Counted from the stretch's first letter, positions 1 through 5,152 are shown. The stretch: DNA of 5,896 nucleotides from Candidatus Ethanoperedens thermophilum (GCA_012910725.1 WNEG01000046.1:3748-9643), one strand, 5' to 3'. The notes: generated by a model from the letters alone, not told the origin. Numbers and translations are program-made.

Positions 1-46
1 CTACAAAAACATTATTGTAAACAGCACCAATAACTAAATCTTGAAG

Positions 47-616
47 TTATAACTGTTTCTTCACAAACATGAGCCGCTGGATGATTGTAATATGAGTAAT
101 GATTGCAACAACGAATACTGCGATATTTAAATACCCTGTAAAAGCGCCTGCTGCAATGATTATTAATCGCTCAGCACGCTCAGCTATTCCAACTGCCGCA
201 TTAGCGCCTGCCGCCTCTGCTCTTGCCCGCGTATAACTAACCATGAACGAACCTACAAGCGCTACTGCACCCCAGAACCATGCGACATCAGGGTAGGGCA
301 TTGCTATCGTACAACCGTACATGATGCCAATCAGGATGGCTGCATCAGCATATCTATCGCTCACCGAATCAAGAAAGCCGCCGTAAGGTGTAGTTCTGTT
401 GGTTCCGCGTGCAATCGTTCCATCAAGTACATCAAAAAATCCTGAGAGGATAATGAGAGCGCCCCCAAAAAAGAGGTGTTTTGAAGCAAAACACATCCCT
501 GCCGCAAGTGCAAGCAGCAATCCTGCAGCGGTTATTAGATTCGGGTTAGTATGTGAGAAGACTTTACTTAGTGGTTGCATCCAGTTTCGAACGGTATTTT
601 TTGCTGAGTTGAACAT
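47..616 (-). CDS. CDP-alcohol phosphatidyltransferase, probable archaetidylinositol phosphate synthase
   Basis: This 189-residue integral membrane enzyme probably transfers inositol 1-phosphate from the soluble pool to CDP-archaeol, making archaetidylinositol phosphate, a precursor of inositol ether lipids. The complete CDP-alcohol phosphotransferase signature D-x2-DG-x2-AR-x8-G-x3-D-x3-D is present at D62, D65-G66, A69-R70, G79, D83 and D87. The four Asp residues bind the divalent metal and the CDP moiety in this family. An N-terminal PNLIT segment (25-29), several hydrophobic helices and the basic SYTRARAEAAG stretch (127-137) fit the PgsA1/AIP-synthase branch, and the length is normal. The ATG at 614-616 lies 12 nt after the stop of the radical SAM gene, so the two are probably co-transcribed; no strong ribosome binding site is visible. 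Family assignment is firm. The exact head-group (inositol phosphate rather than glycerol phosphate or serine) is inferred from resemblance. Confidence 0.88.
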   Translation of the reverse strand: MFNSAKNTVRNWMQPLSKVFSHTNPNLITAAGLLLALAAGMCFASKHLFFGGALIILSGFFDVLDGTIARGTNRTTPYGGFLDSVSDRYADAAILIGIMYGCTIAMPYPDVAWFWGAVALVGSFMVSYTRARAEAAGANAAVGIAERAERLIIIAAGAFTGYLNIAVFVVAIITHITIIQRLMFVKKQL

Positions 617-628
617 ATATCGGCTCTT

Positions 629-1657
629 TTATTGTATCCAGCAATATGGATCAGGTGCAGTTAGACTCTTTGTTTTAATATATGCTGCCCCTCGACAGCC
701 ACCGCGACAGAATTCAAGATACTCACAACCTCTGCATTTACCGGTCGGTAGTGTGAGATTTCGAAGCTCTTTAAACGAATCCTCTCTGGTCCAGATATCT
801 TTAAGCGATTCTTCTTTTACATTTCCGCCATAGAATTCAGGATACTTGAGGTAGCCACACGGGTATACATTTCCATAAGGGTCAATGGATACGATAACCC
901 TCCCACCAATGCATCCCATATAGTTTCCAGGAAGCCACGTCATTCGCTCTTTTTTACTTTTAATATATAAAAATGGAGCGAAGGCATCATCGCCTGTAAC
1001 AACAAAATTTTTATCACTGTATTTTTTTGATACTTCGTAGAGCATGTCTGAAAACCAGTGATAGTCCTCGCTGGTTGGACTTATCAATGTATCATTTTCT
1101 TCTGCTCTCCCAAGAGATACAAGTCTGACTGCTCGAACCAGTGATGCACCAAGTTTCTTTGATAAGCGGACAACACCTTCGAAATCCCGGAGGTTCAGTT
1201 TCGTAAACGTGGTGTTAATCTCCACCCTGAGACCTGCGTCAATTAAACATTCAATCGCACGGATTACGGTTTCAAAACAATCTTTCCTGCGAATCGCATT
1301 GTGTACTTCCGGAGTAGCCGAGTCAAGACTTACGGACACAGCTCGAACACCACATGTGGCAAGTCGCTTTGCAGTGTCTTCATCAATCAATGTTCCATTA
1401 GATAGCAGTTCAACAGCAATGTGTTTATCAGAAGCATACTTGAGAAGCGTGAAAATGTCCTTTCTTACAAGCGGCTCACCGCCACCAACAGATATGTGTG
1501 GGACTCCAAGTTCTGCTGCCTGGTCAATCAAACACAAAACTTCATCAGTGGACATTTCTTCACCACTGTACTCTGGTTCATAACAGTGGATGCATCGCAG
1601 GTTACAGCGATATGTAACTTCAAACAGGATTGATTTTGGATATGGATAAAAGGACAT
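629..1657 (-). CDS. radical SAM/SPASM domain protein
   Basis: This 342-residue enzyme has a radical S-adenosylmethionine core and a C-terminal SPASM domain. The CxxxCxxC motif that holds the SAM-binding [4Fe-4S] cluster is C18-C22-C25, and the GGGEP SAM-binding motif is at 58-62, followed by the SVSLDS strand near 108-113. The C-terminus carries the full seven-cysteine SPASM pattern: C249-x12-G262-x4-C267, then C308-x2-C311-x5-C317-x3-C321, then C339. This predicts two auxiliary Fe-S clusters. Relatives include AhbC/AhbD/NirJ (heme pathway), PqqE and peptide-modifying maturases. The substrate cannot be read from the sequence; no small precursor-peptide gene is obvious next door, and the immediate partner is the lipid head-group synthase. 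The ATG at 1655-1657 places the CxxxCxxC motif 17 residues from the N-terminus, as usual; no Shine-Dalgarno site is apparent. It is probably the first gene of a two-gene operon. Confidence 0.9.
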   Translation of the reverse strand: MSFYPYPKSILFEVTYRCNLRCIHCYEPEYSGEEMSTDEVLCLIDQAAELGVPHISVGGGEPLVRKDIFTLLKYASDKHIAVELLSNGTLIDEDTAKRLATCGVRAVSVSLDSATPEVHNAIRRKDCFETVIRAIECLIDAGLRVEINTTFTKLNLRDFEGVVRLSKKLGASLVRAVRLVSLGRAEENDTLISPTSEDYHWFSDMLYEVSKKYSDKNFVVTGDDAFAPFLYIKSKKERMTWLPGNYMGCIGGRVIVSIDPYGNVYPCGYLKYPEFYGGNVKEESLKDIWTREDSFKELRNLTLPTGKCRGCEYLEFCRGGCRGAAYIKTKSLTAPDPYCWIQ

Positions 1658-1693
1658 TAGAAGAACTACGTTAGAACAACAATATTAATGTAT

Positions 1694-1726
1694 CTCAACA
1701 ATCACACCTGGTGCCATATTGTTGAG
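1694..1726. promoter_or_regulatory. 9-bp inverted repeat in radical SAM gene leader (candidate operator)
   Basis: CTCAACAAT (1694-1702) is the exact reverse complement of ATTGTTGAG (1718-1726), with 15 nt between them. The spacer holds a second small palindrome, CACCTGGTG (1705-1713). A further half-site-like ACAACAATATT lies at 1677-1687. The dyad falls just downstream of a TATA-like box on the minus strand, about 40 nt before the radical SAM start codon, a position suited to a repressor site or a leader hairpin. The symmetry is seen directly; the regulatory role is inferred. Confidence 0.5.
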
Positions 1727-1751
1727 TTTGGAATGAAGCTTAGGATATTCT

Positions 1752-1761
1752 TGCATATAAA
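1752..1761 (-). promoter_or_regulatory. TATA-like box for the radical SAM-phosphatidyltransferase operon
   Basis: On the minus strand this reads TTTATATGCA, close to the archaeal TATA consensus. Archaeal transcription starts about 25 nt downstream, which would be near 1730 and give a leader of about 70 nt containing the 1694-1726 dyad. No clear purine-rich BRE precedes it, so the call is tentative. The same bases read TGCATATAAA on the plus strand. Confidence 0.4.
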
Positions 1762-1888
1762 GGAGGGTCTGAAATCAAATTGCGACGGCACACCTCGCTG
1801 CAGAGTAGGTGGGTATAGTAATTAAATCAACAACATCTTCAAAACAACACCAACAGCACGCAACGCGACAGCCTCCCTGAGCCGCAGA

Positions 1889-1927
1889 ATCTATATCACT
1901 GCAGGCACAAGCTATTCATATAATAAA
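1889..1927 (+). promoter_or_regulatory. TATA-like boxes upstream of hicBA
   Basis: Two AT-rich candidates precede hicB: CTATATCAC (1891-1899) and TTCATATAATAAA (1915-1927). The first would start transcription near 1920, leaving the ribosome binding site at 1943-1948 in the mRNA. The second would start near 1945, cutting into that site. The first therefore fits better by spacing, although the second is the better sequence match. Confidence 0.4.
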
Positions 1928-1942
1928 CTCAAATCATCAAGA

Positions 1943-1948
1943 GAGGTG
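1943..1948 (+). promoter_or_regulatory. hicB: ribosome binding site deciding the hicB start
   Basis: GAGGTG matches the archaeal anti-Shine-Dalgarno complement (GGAGGTGATC) and ends 6 nt before the GTG at 1955. An in-frame GTG at 1946 lies inside this site, so it is unlikely to be the start. Confidence 0.65.
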
Positions 1949-1954
1949 TACAAC

Positions 1955-2170
1955 GTGAAAAGAGACTTTACAGTTGTTATAGAACGGGACGAAGACGGTA
2001 TTTATGTAGCGTCCGTTCCCGAACTTATTGGGTGCCACACGCAAGCAAAGACCCTTGATGAGTTGAGAGAGCGGATAACAGAAGCGGTTCAACTATATTT
2101 AGAGGTCAAATCTGAAAAAGTGGATGCGTCCGAGTTTATTGGCATCCAGCGAGTTGAGGTTTCTGTTTGA
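1955..2170 (+). CDS. hicB: HicB-family antitoxin
   Basis: This 71-residue protein has the partial RNase-H-like fold of HicB antitoxins, which bind and block HicA and often repress their own promoter. The N-terminal beta strand FTVVIERDEDGIYVASVPEL (5-24) followed by GCHTQAKTLDEL (26-37) and a helix is the family signature. It is a short, single-domain version: after about residue 52 only some 20 residues remain, too few for the helix-turn-helix or ribbon-helix-helix domain of longer HicB proteins. Autoregulation may therefore need HicA or may be absent. The GTG at 1955 is chosen because GAGGTG sits 6 nt upstream. The stop codon overlaps the hicA start by 4 nt, implying translational coupling. 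The antitoxin-first order is a common variant in archaea and cyanobacteria. Confidence 0.9.
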   Translation: MKRDFTVVIERDEDGIYVASVPELIGCHTQAKTLDELRERITEAVQLYLEVKSEKVDASEFIGIQRVEVSV

Positions 2171-2403
2171 TCGATGCAATTAAGCCCTTACCTTCCAAAA
2201 AAGTTATCAGGGCATTGAAAAACATCGGCTTTCGGCAAATCAGACAGAAAGGCAGCCATCTATTCATGCGGCATCCTGATGGGCGGACCACCCTAATCAC
2301 GATACACCCCGGAGAAAGGATTGGGAAAGGGATGATTCGGAAAATAATAAACGATGCTGAACTTACGAGAGATATGTGGTTCGATCTGATTGCAGATATC
2401 TGA
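2167..2403 (+). CDS. hicA: HicA-family mRNA interferase toxin
   Basis: This 78-residue protein is a HicA toxin with a dsRBD-like fold, expected to cleave mRNA independently of ribosomes or to block translation. It shows the family layout: an LPSKKVIRALKNIGF helix (8-22), the catalytic-histidine motif QKGSH with H31, then a strand region LFMRHPDGRTTLITIHPG (32-49) and the C-terminal GKGMIRKIINDAEL helix (53-66). All expected elements are intact, so the toxin looks functional. No ATG or GTG is available at the 5' end. The start is TTG at 2167-2169, overlapping the hicB stop (TTGA), with GAGGT at 2156-2160 placed 6 nt before it. The rare start codon plus 4-nt overlap should keep toxin output below antitoxin output. 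Confidence 0.92.
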   Translation: MIDAIKPLPSKKVIRALKNIGFRQIRQKGSHLFMRHPDGRTTLITIHPGERIGKGMIRKIINDAELTRDMWFDLIADI

Positions 2404-2413
2404 TCGCAAGTCT

Positions 2414-2445
2414 TGTGGGGTGGCGCATCCCCTACCTGCACCACA
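2414..2445. repeat. partial copy of the GC-rich hairpin repeat
   Basis: GGTGGCGCATCC (2419-2430) matches the left arm of the two fuller copies (GGCGGCGCATC at 2502 and GGCAGCGCATCC at 3235). The right arm GATGCC is missing, and the sequence jumps to CTACC as in the 3' flank of the 3235 copy, as though the hairpin tip was deleted. TGTGG (2414-2418) can pair with CCACA (2441-2445). This is a weak copy on its own. Confidence 0.4.
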
Positions 2446-2480
2446 GCCGCCCGCCGCCTGCACACACGCCTCTGCCCGGC

Positions 2481-2499
2481 TTCCACTCCTTTCCACTCC
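2481..2499. repeat. 9-bp tandem duplication in GC-rich spacer
   Basis: TTCCACTCC occurs at 2481-2489 and again at 2491-2499, separated by one T. It lies in the GC-rich non-coding stretch between hicA and the next gene, between the partial and full copies of the hairpin repeat. No function is visible. Confidence 0.6.
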
Positions 2500-2501
2500 C
2501 C

Positions 2502-2568
2502 GGCGGCGCATCTGCCAGTGACGCAGATGCCACGCCGCCTGGGCTCGCCTGCGACGAAGCACGCACAG
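2502..2568. repeat. GC-rich hairpin repeat, copy A
   Basis: This 67-nt element has a stem GCATCTGC (2508-2515)/GCAGATGC (2523-2530) with a 7-nt loop. The stem is extended outward by GGCGGC (2502-2507) pairing with GCCGCC (2534-2539) across a 3-nt bulge. It ends in ACGAAGCACGCACAG (2554-2568), identical to 3290-3304. It is much richer in G+C than the flanking genes and has no convincing reading frame. A related copy in the same orientation lies at 3235-3304. A structured non-coding or REP-like mobile repeat is the likely nature. Confidence 0.7.
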
Positions 2569-2577
2569 TATAAATAG
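2568..2577 (+). promoter_or_regulatory. TATA box upstream of the BECR-like/DUF2283 pair
   Basis: GTATAAATAG is a good archaeal TATA-like sequence, directly abutting the end of repeat copy A. Transcription would start near 2597 and leave about 100 nt of leader before the GTG at 2698. A second candidate, ACTATATACTA (2610-2620), would give a leader of about 60 nt. Confidence 0.45.
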
Positions 2578-2693
2578 GCGGCGAAGATGCGGGGGCGCCC
2601 GAGCCGCAAACTATATACTATGACAAGTACAAATGGCCCACAAACATCATGCCAGAATTGGTAGAGAAATGTGACGAAGAATTGCTGGAGTGA
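2574..2693 (+). pseudogene. probable 3' remnant of a small gene, 5' end lost
   Basis: This frame stays open for 39 codons from just after a TAA at 2571 to the TGA at 2691. Its last part reads QTIYYDKYKWPTNI followed by MPELVEKCDEELLE, a protein-like amphipathic composition unlike the repeat-derived frames nearby. There is no ATG, GTG or TTG at the 5' end; the only ATG (2649) would give 14 residues. The first ten or so codons are GC-rich and adjoin repeat copy A, as expected if repeat insertion or recombination removed the 5' part of a gene. The stop lies 4 nt before the next start, typical of an operon member. Alternatives are a 14-residue leader peptide or chance. I do not recognise the family. 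Confidence 0.35.
2687..2690 (+). promoter_or_regulatory. ribosome binding site deciding the 2698 start
   Basis: GGAG, continued by TGATC, resembles the archaeal Shine-Dalgarno complement and ends 7 nt before GTG 2698. It is too far (16 nt) from the alternative ATG at 2707 and downstream of the GTG at 2671. Confidence 0.5.
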
Positions 2694-2697
2694 TCTG

Positions 2698-3018
2698 GTG
2701 GCGACAATGAGTTTTCGTTCGATATCTGGCAATCCGGTTGCGCTTACTAATGCCGGGATGGATCATATCGCAAAACGGCATCCTGAACTCAAGAACTTCG
2801 ATATGGAAGATAAGATCGGTATCGCCGTTGAATCTCCTGATTATGTCGTGCAGGGGAAATTTGGCAGACATATCGCTGTGAGGTCAGAGCCGATGGTACC
2901 TGGCAAGGCTAAATACATGGTTGTGATCTATGAAGATGGCAGAGAAGTGATAACAGCATTTATGACTTCAAAGATCGAAAAGATCATCAGGAGGAATGTA
3001 CTATGGAAGCGATGTTAA
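2698..3018 (+). CDS. small BECR (RelE/Barnase/EndoU/colicin-like) nuclease-type protein, putative toxin
   Basis: This 106-residue protein has an N-terminal GNPVALTNAGMDHIAKRHPEL segment (11-31) with H23 and the RHPE motif (27-30). A central SPDYVVQGKFGR region (46-57) follows, then the strands AKYMVVIYEDGREVITAFMTS (71-91). This order (helix with conserved His and Arg-His-Pro-Glu, then beta strands ending in a V-I-T-A-f-x-T motif) resembles small phage and toxin proteins of the BECR fold, which act as RNases. The catalytic residues are not proven; H23, R27, T86 and T90 are candidates. The start is GTG 2698 by ribosome binding site; ATG 2707 is also possible and would remove three residues. 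The gene overlaps the DUF2283 gene by 16 nt, so the two are surely translated together. That coupling with a small partner is the main reason for suspecting a toxin-antitoxin pair. Function is inferred. Confidence 0.65.
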   Translation: MATMSFRSISGNPVALTNAGMDHIAKRHPELKNFDMEDKIGIAVESPDYVVQGKFGRHIAVRSEPMVPGKAKYMVVIYEDGREVITAFMTSKIEKIIRRNVLWKRC

Positions 3019-3200
3019 AGGTGAAAACGGTGGAGGCTCTGGATATAGATTACGATCGTGGTAGAGACGTGCTTTACATAAGTTTTGGATCGCCAACTGC
3101 CGCGGATGATGCAGAACTCCTGGATAATGATGTTATCGTGCGGTACCGACAACACCGGATGATAGGGATAACGGTTCCGGATTTTTCGCGAAGAAGTTAA
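3003..3200 (+). CDS. DUF2283 family protein, putative antitoxin partner
   Basis: This 65-residue protein belongs to DUF2283. The hallmark is a Tyr-Asp-x3-Asp-x-Leu-Tyr-Ile-Ser-Phe motif, seen here as DYDRGRDVLYISFG (16-29). It is followed by an acidic segment, then DVIVRYRQHRMIGITVPDFSRR (43-64), the V-x-v-R-y ... x-G-I-T-v ending of the family. The ATG at 3003 is supported by a perfect AGGAGG at 2989-2994, 8 nt upstream and inside the preceding gene. The second ATG at 3012 is less well placed. The family is widespread in archaea and bacteria as short genes and has no settled biochemical role. The 16-nt overlap with a BECR-like gene suggests that this is the neutralising partner. The family call is strong; the antitoxin role is inference. 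Confidence 0.82.
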   Translation: MEAMLKVKTVEALDIDYDRGRDVLYISFGSPTAADDAELLDNDVIVRYRQHRMIGITVPDFSRRS

Positions 3201-3234
3201 GTGAACAGAGACGTATATATCATAGACCGTTATG

Positions 3235-3304
3235 GGCAGCGCATCCACCCACGCCACAACGCGGATGCCCTCCTACCAGACTCGTCGTAACGAAGCACGC
3301 ACAG
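3235..3304. repeat. GC-rich hairpin repeat, copy B
   Basis: This 70-nt element has the same orientation as copy A. GGCAGCGCATCC (3235-3246) and ACGCGGATGCC (3259-3269) form the two arms, with stem GCATCC (3241-3246)/GGATGC (3263-3268). It ends in ACGAAGCACGCACAG (3290-3304), identical to copy A. The T:A pair in copy A's stem (T2513/A2525) is a C:G pair here, so pairing is kept although the bases differ. The loop is longer (16 nt) and the outer GGCGGC stem of copy A is not conserved. It lies between convergent genes (DUF2283 plus strand, HAD minus strand), where no promoter is needed; a terminator-like role is possible but there is no clear U-tract. Confidence 0.7.
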
Positions 3305-3329
3305 CCACAAAATTTTAACAAATAACAGA

Positions 3330-3989
3330 TTATTTCAGGCACAGCCTCTCTGTTAAGTACCAATAGAGTTTGCGATGGTCTTCTACTATGATGTCTGCAC
3401 ACGTCAGGTACTGTGCATCAAGAGTGGTTGTTATTGCAATGCAGAAGCTTCCTGCTCTTTTGGCAGCAATAATCCCTCGCGGTGCATTTTCAACTACAAT
3501 GCATTCCGAAGCTGCCAGTTGCAGTTTATCAATTGCAAGAAGATACGCATCCGGGGATGGTTTGCAGTTTATCACATCATCTCCTGTTACTACTACCTCA
3601 AAGGTGTTTGCGTCAAAACATCTGTTTATTATCCCATGCACTGTCGAACTGTTTGAACCAGATGCCACCGCTAACCTGAAACCATTGGATTTCAGTGCTG
3701 ATAAAATGGTTTTCATTTTGTCAAATATTGCAGGCGCGTACAGCGAGTTGAACATTTTGAGTTTTTGTGAGGATAAATCACTTATCATTTCTTCGCTGCA
3801 TTCTCTTTGATTCCTGTCAAGTATTATTTTTATGATGCCACTGTGGTTTGAGCCTTCAAGCAGGTATACATCCATCAGATCTATGTGAATGCCTATTTCA
3901 TAGAAGATTTTCTGCCATGCTGTGGCGTGGGCAGGCATACTGTCTGAAAGCACGCCATCCATATCAAAAATCACTGCCTTTATGGTCAT
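3330..3989 (-). CDS. HAD-superfamily hydrolase, beta-phosphoglucomutase-like
   Basis: This 219-residue cytosolic phosphotransferase or phosphatase has Asp nucleophile motif I, FDMDGVLSDS (8-17), with D9 as nucleophile and D11 as acid/base. A helical cap occupies roughly 18-90, including the LLEGSNHSG substrate-loop region (43-51). Motif II is VASGS (108-112), motif III is the lysine in CKPSPDAY (K143), and motif IV is VVENAPRG (165-172). The VVEN form of motif IV, with Asn after Glu rather than Asp, is common in this subgroup and does not indicate inactivity. Length and motifs fit the beta-phosphoglucomutase/sugar-phosphate phosphatase branch; the substrate is unknown. The start ATG (3987-3989) follows the endA stop by 13 nt, so the gene is probably the second in an endA operon. 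Any functional link with tRNA splicing is not evident. Confidence 0.88.
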   Translation of the reverse strand: MTIKAVIFDMDGVLSDSMPAHATAWQKIFYEIGIHIDLMDVYLLEGSNHSGIIKIILDRNQRECSEEMISDLSSQKLKMFNSLYAPAIFDKMKTILSALKSNGFRLAVASGSNSSTVHGIINRCFDANTFEVVVTGDDVINCKPSPDAYLLAIDKLQLAASECIVVENAPRGIIAAKRAGSFCIAITTTLDAQYLTCADIIVEDHRKLYWYLTERLCLK

Positions 3990-4002
3990 TTTGCTCTAAC
4001 CT

Positions 4003-5064
4003 TTATAGTTTTATTCTCATAATTTCAAGATAGGTGATGCTGTCACTACTTATTACTGCATATATGATGTGTTTTCTCACGCTGTGTGCAAGCCGCGAAG
4101 CCCTGCTGAAATCAGAGAGCGAGAACTGGTGAGAACTTGGTATCGAGTGAACAAGATATTCTGCATGTGTTGTCTTGTCTCCCCTATCATACTTTACATA
4201 CACACGGAAGTGAGCTCCGAATTTAAAGCCTGTTTTCGGTACGAGGTTTCGCTGTCTCAAATCTTCATAAGTTCTATATTTTAGTGAGAAGTTTTGCTCG
4301 ATTGTGTTTGCAAGCGTTATAAACTCGCTGTATGTGATTGGTTCATTGTTTGCATGTTGCAGTCTGATTACATGTTCTTTTAACAGGTAAGCAGTCTCTA
4401 CAAGTGATAATTGAAGGTGTGTTTCATCAAGGAATTTTCCATAAAATCCCTGTTGATGGAGCTGCCTTGAGGTTTCGCTGTCCCATATAATTGTTCGATC
4501 TCCAAGAAATGTTGCTTCTTCTTCGAGACATGGAAGACTGGTTGTTATAACTTCACTCAGACCTGATTTTTTAAGTTCGTAGAAGGTTATATCGCTTTCT
4601 TCATCTACGATTGCCAGCACGATTCGTTTTTTTAAGTTGTTTGCTGTTTCAACGCACTTGATTAATTCCTGTACCGGTGTTATTTTTCGCTCAGAGAGAA
4701 TGTGCAGAAGGTATTTGGATGGGGTTTTGCCTGGATGCCCGCCTCGTGGATAAACTCTGAAATCCATCACCGACGGCTGCACATAGTATCCTCTTTCTCT
4801 GAGGTCTTCATACACGATGTATTTTACTTCAAAATTTTCATCGTTTAACGATGCTAATTTGAAAAAATCAACAAAGTCCAGTTTTTTCGTGCCAGAAACA
4901 ATCTCGATTTTTTGCTTATGCAGCAGGTATGCTGCCTCCGACAATGTCAACTTGATACCCTGTTTTACCAATCTTCCATAAAAACTCTGGTTATGTATCT
5001 CTTCAATAAAATCATTCGGTAGTATCACTGATTCTGTTTTTAGTTGTCCTTGAATCTCATGCAT
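4003..5064 (-). CDS. endA: tRNA-splicing endonuclease, two-repeat homodimeric type
   Basis: The enzyme cleaves the bulge-helix-bulge at intron borders in precursor tRNAs, giving 2',3'-cyclic phosphate ends. The 353-residue chain is two tandem endonuclease units. Each has the FYGRLVKQGIKLTLSEAAYLL-like N-terminal domain (28-48 and 207-227) and a catalytic-type C-terminal domain starting at YEDLR (85 and 266). The second unit holds the complete triad in the expected spacing: Y289 in HFRVY, H300 in KTTHAEYLVH and K331 in VRKHIIYAVI. The first unit keeps Y105 and K146 but has Ser (about S116) where His should be, so it is a structural pseudo-subunit. This is the architecture of alpha2 (Archaeoglobus-type) euryarchaeal enzymes, where two chains imitate the alpha4 tetramer. 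The ATG at 5062-5064 has no Shine-Dalgarno site, so it may be leaderless. The HAD gene follows 13 nt downstream. Confidence 0.96.
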   Translation of the reverse strand: MHEIQGQLKTESVILPNDFIEEIHNQSFYGRLVKQGIKLTLSEAAYLLHKQKIEIVSGTKKLDFVDFFKLASLNDENFEVKYIVYEDLRERGYYVQPSVMDFRVYPRGGHPGKTPSKYLLHILSERKITPVQELIKCVETANNLKKRIVLAIVDEESDITFYELKKSGLSEVITTSLPCLEEEATFLGDRTIIWDSETSRQLHQQGFYGKFLDETHLQLSLVETAYLLKEHVIRLQHANNEPITYSEFITLANTIEQNFSLKYRTYEDLRQRNLVPKTGFKFGAHFRVYVKYDRGDKTTHAEYLVHSIPSSHQFSLSDFSRASRLAHSVRKHIIYAVISSDSITYLEIMRIKL

Positions 5065-5090
5065 TGTAATCTTTGGATATATTTACTCTA

Positions 5091-5101
5091 TTATGTATAT
5101 G
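5091..5101 (-). promoter_or_regulatory. endA: proximal TATA-like box for endA
   Basis: On the minus strand this reads CATATACATAA. Transcription about 25 nt downstream would begin near 5070, almost at the endA ATG (5064), giving a leaderless transcript. That agrees with the lack of a ribosome binding site. Confidence 0.4.
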
Positions 5102-5152
5102 CTTTGGAGTTTTTAACACGTTCTCCCTTCCCAGGATGCTTATCGGTTGAGT

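Noticed and set aside
399..833. 144-codon plus-strand frame opposite the lipid synthase and radical SAM genes
   Set aside because: It is antisense to two genes with complete family motifs and has no recognisable domain.
1733..1825. 30-codon plus-strand frame (MKLRIFLHIKEGL...) in the radical SAM-hicB gap
   Set aside because: It has no good ribosome binding site, overlaps the likely radical SAM promoter, and its Cys/Gly-rich tail resembles no family I know; chance is likely.
1855..1870. AGCACGCA upstream of hicB as a third copy of the repeat end
   Set aside because: Only eight bases match the shared 15-mer and no hairpin arms accompany it.
2136..2732. 198-codon minus-strand frame across hicA and the GC-rich spacer
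   Set aside because: It is antisense to well-supported hicA and runs through hairpin repeats; its Arg/Cys/Ala-rich composition reflects GC-rich non-coding DNA.
3305..3329. AT-rich AAAATTTT stretch as a terminator for the HAD gene
   Set aside because: The T-run is only four bases with no clear hairpin, so it is not enough to call a terminator.
3220..3402. 60-codon minus-strand frame over repeat copy B
   Set aside because: It overlaps the end of the HAD gene and translates the repeat itself; the similarity to frames over copy A is explained by the DNA repeat.
3480..3500. Asn instead of Asp in motif IV of the HAD protein as evidence of inactivity
   Set aside because: The VVEN form is common among active-looking members of this subgroup, and all other motifs are intact.
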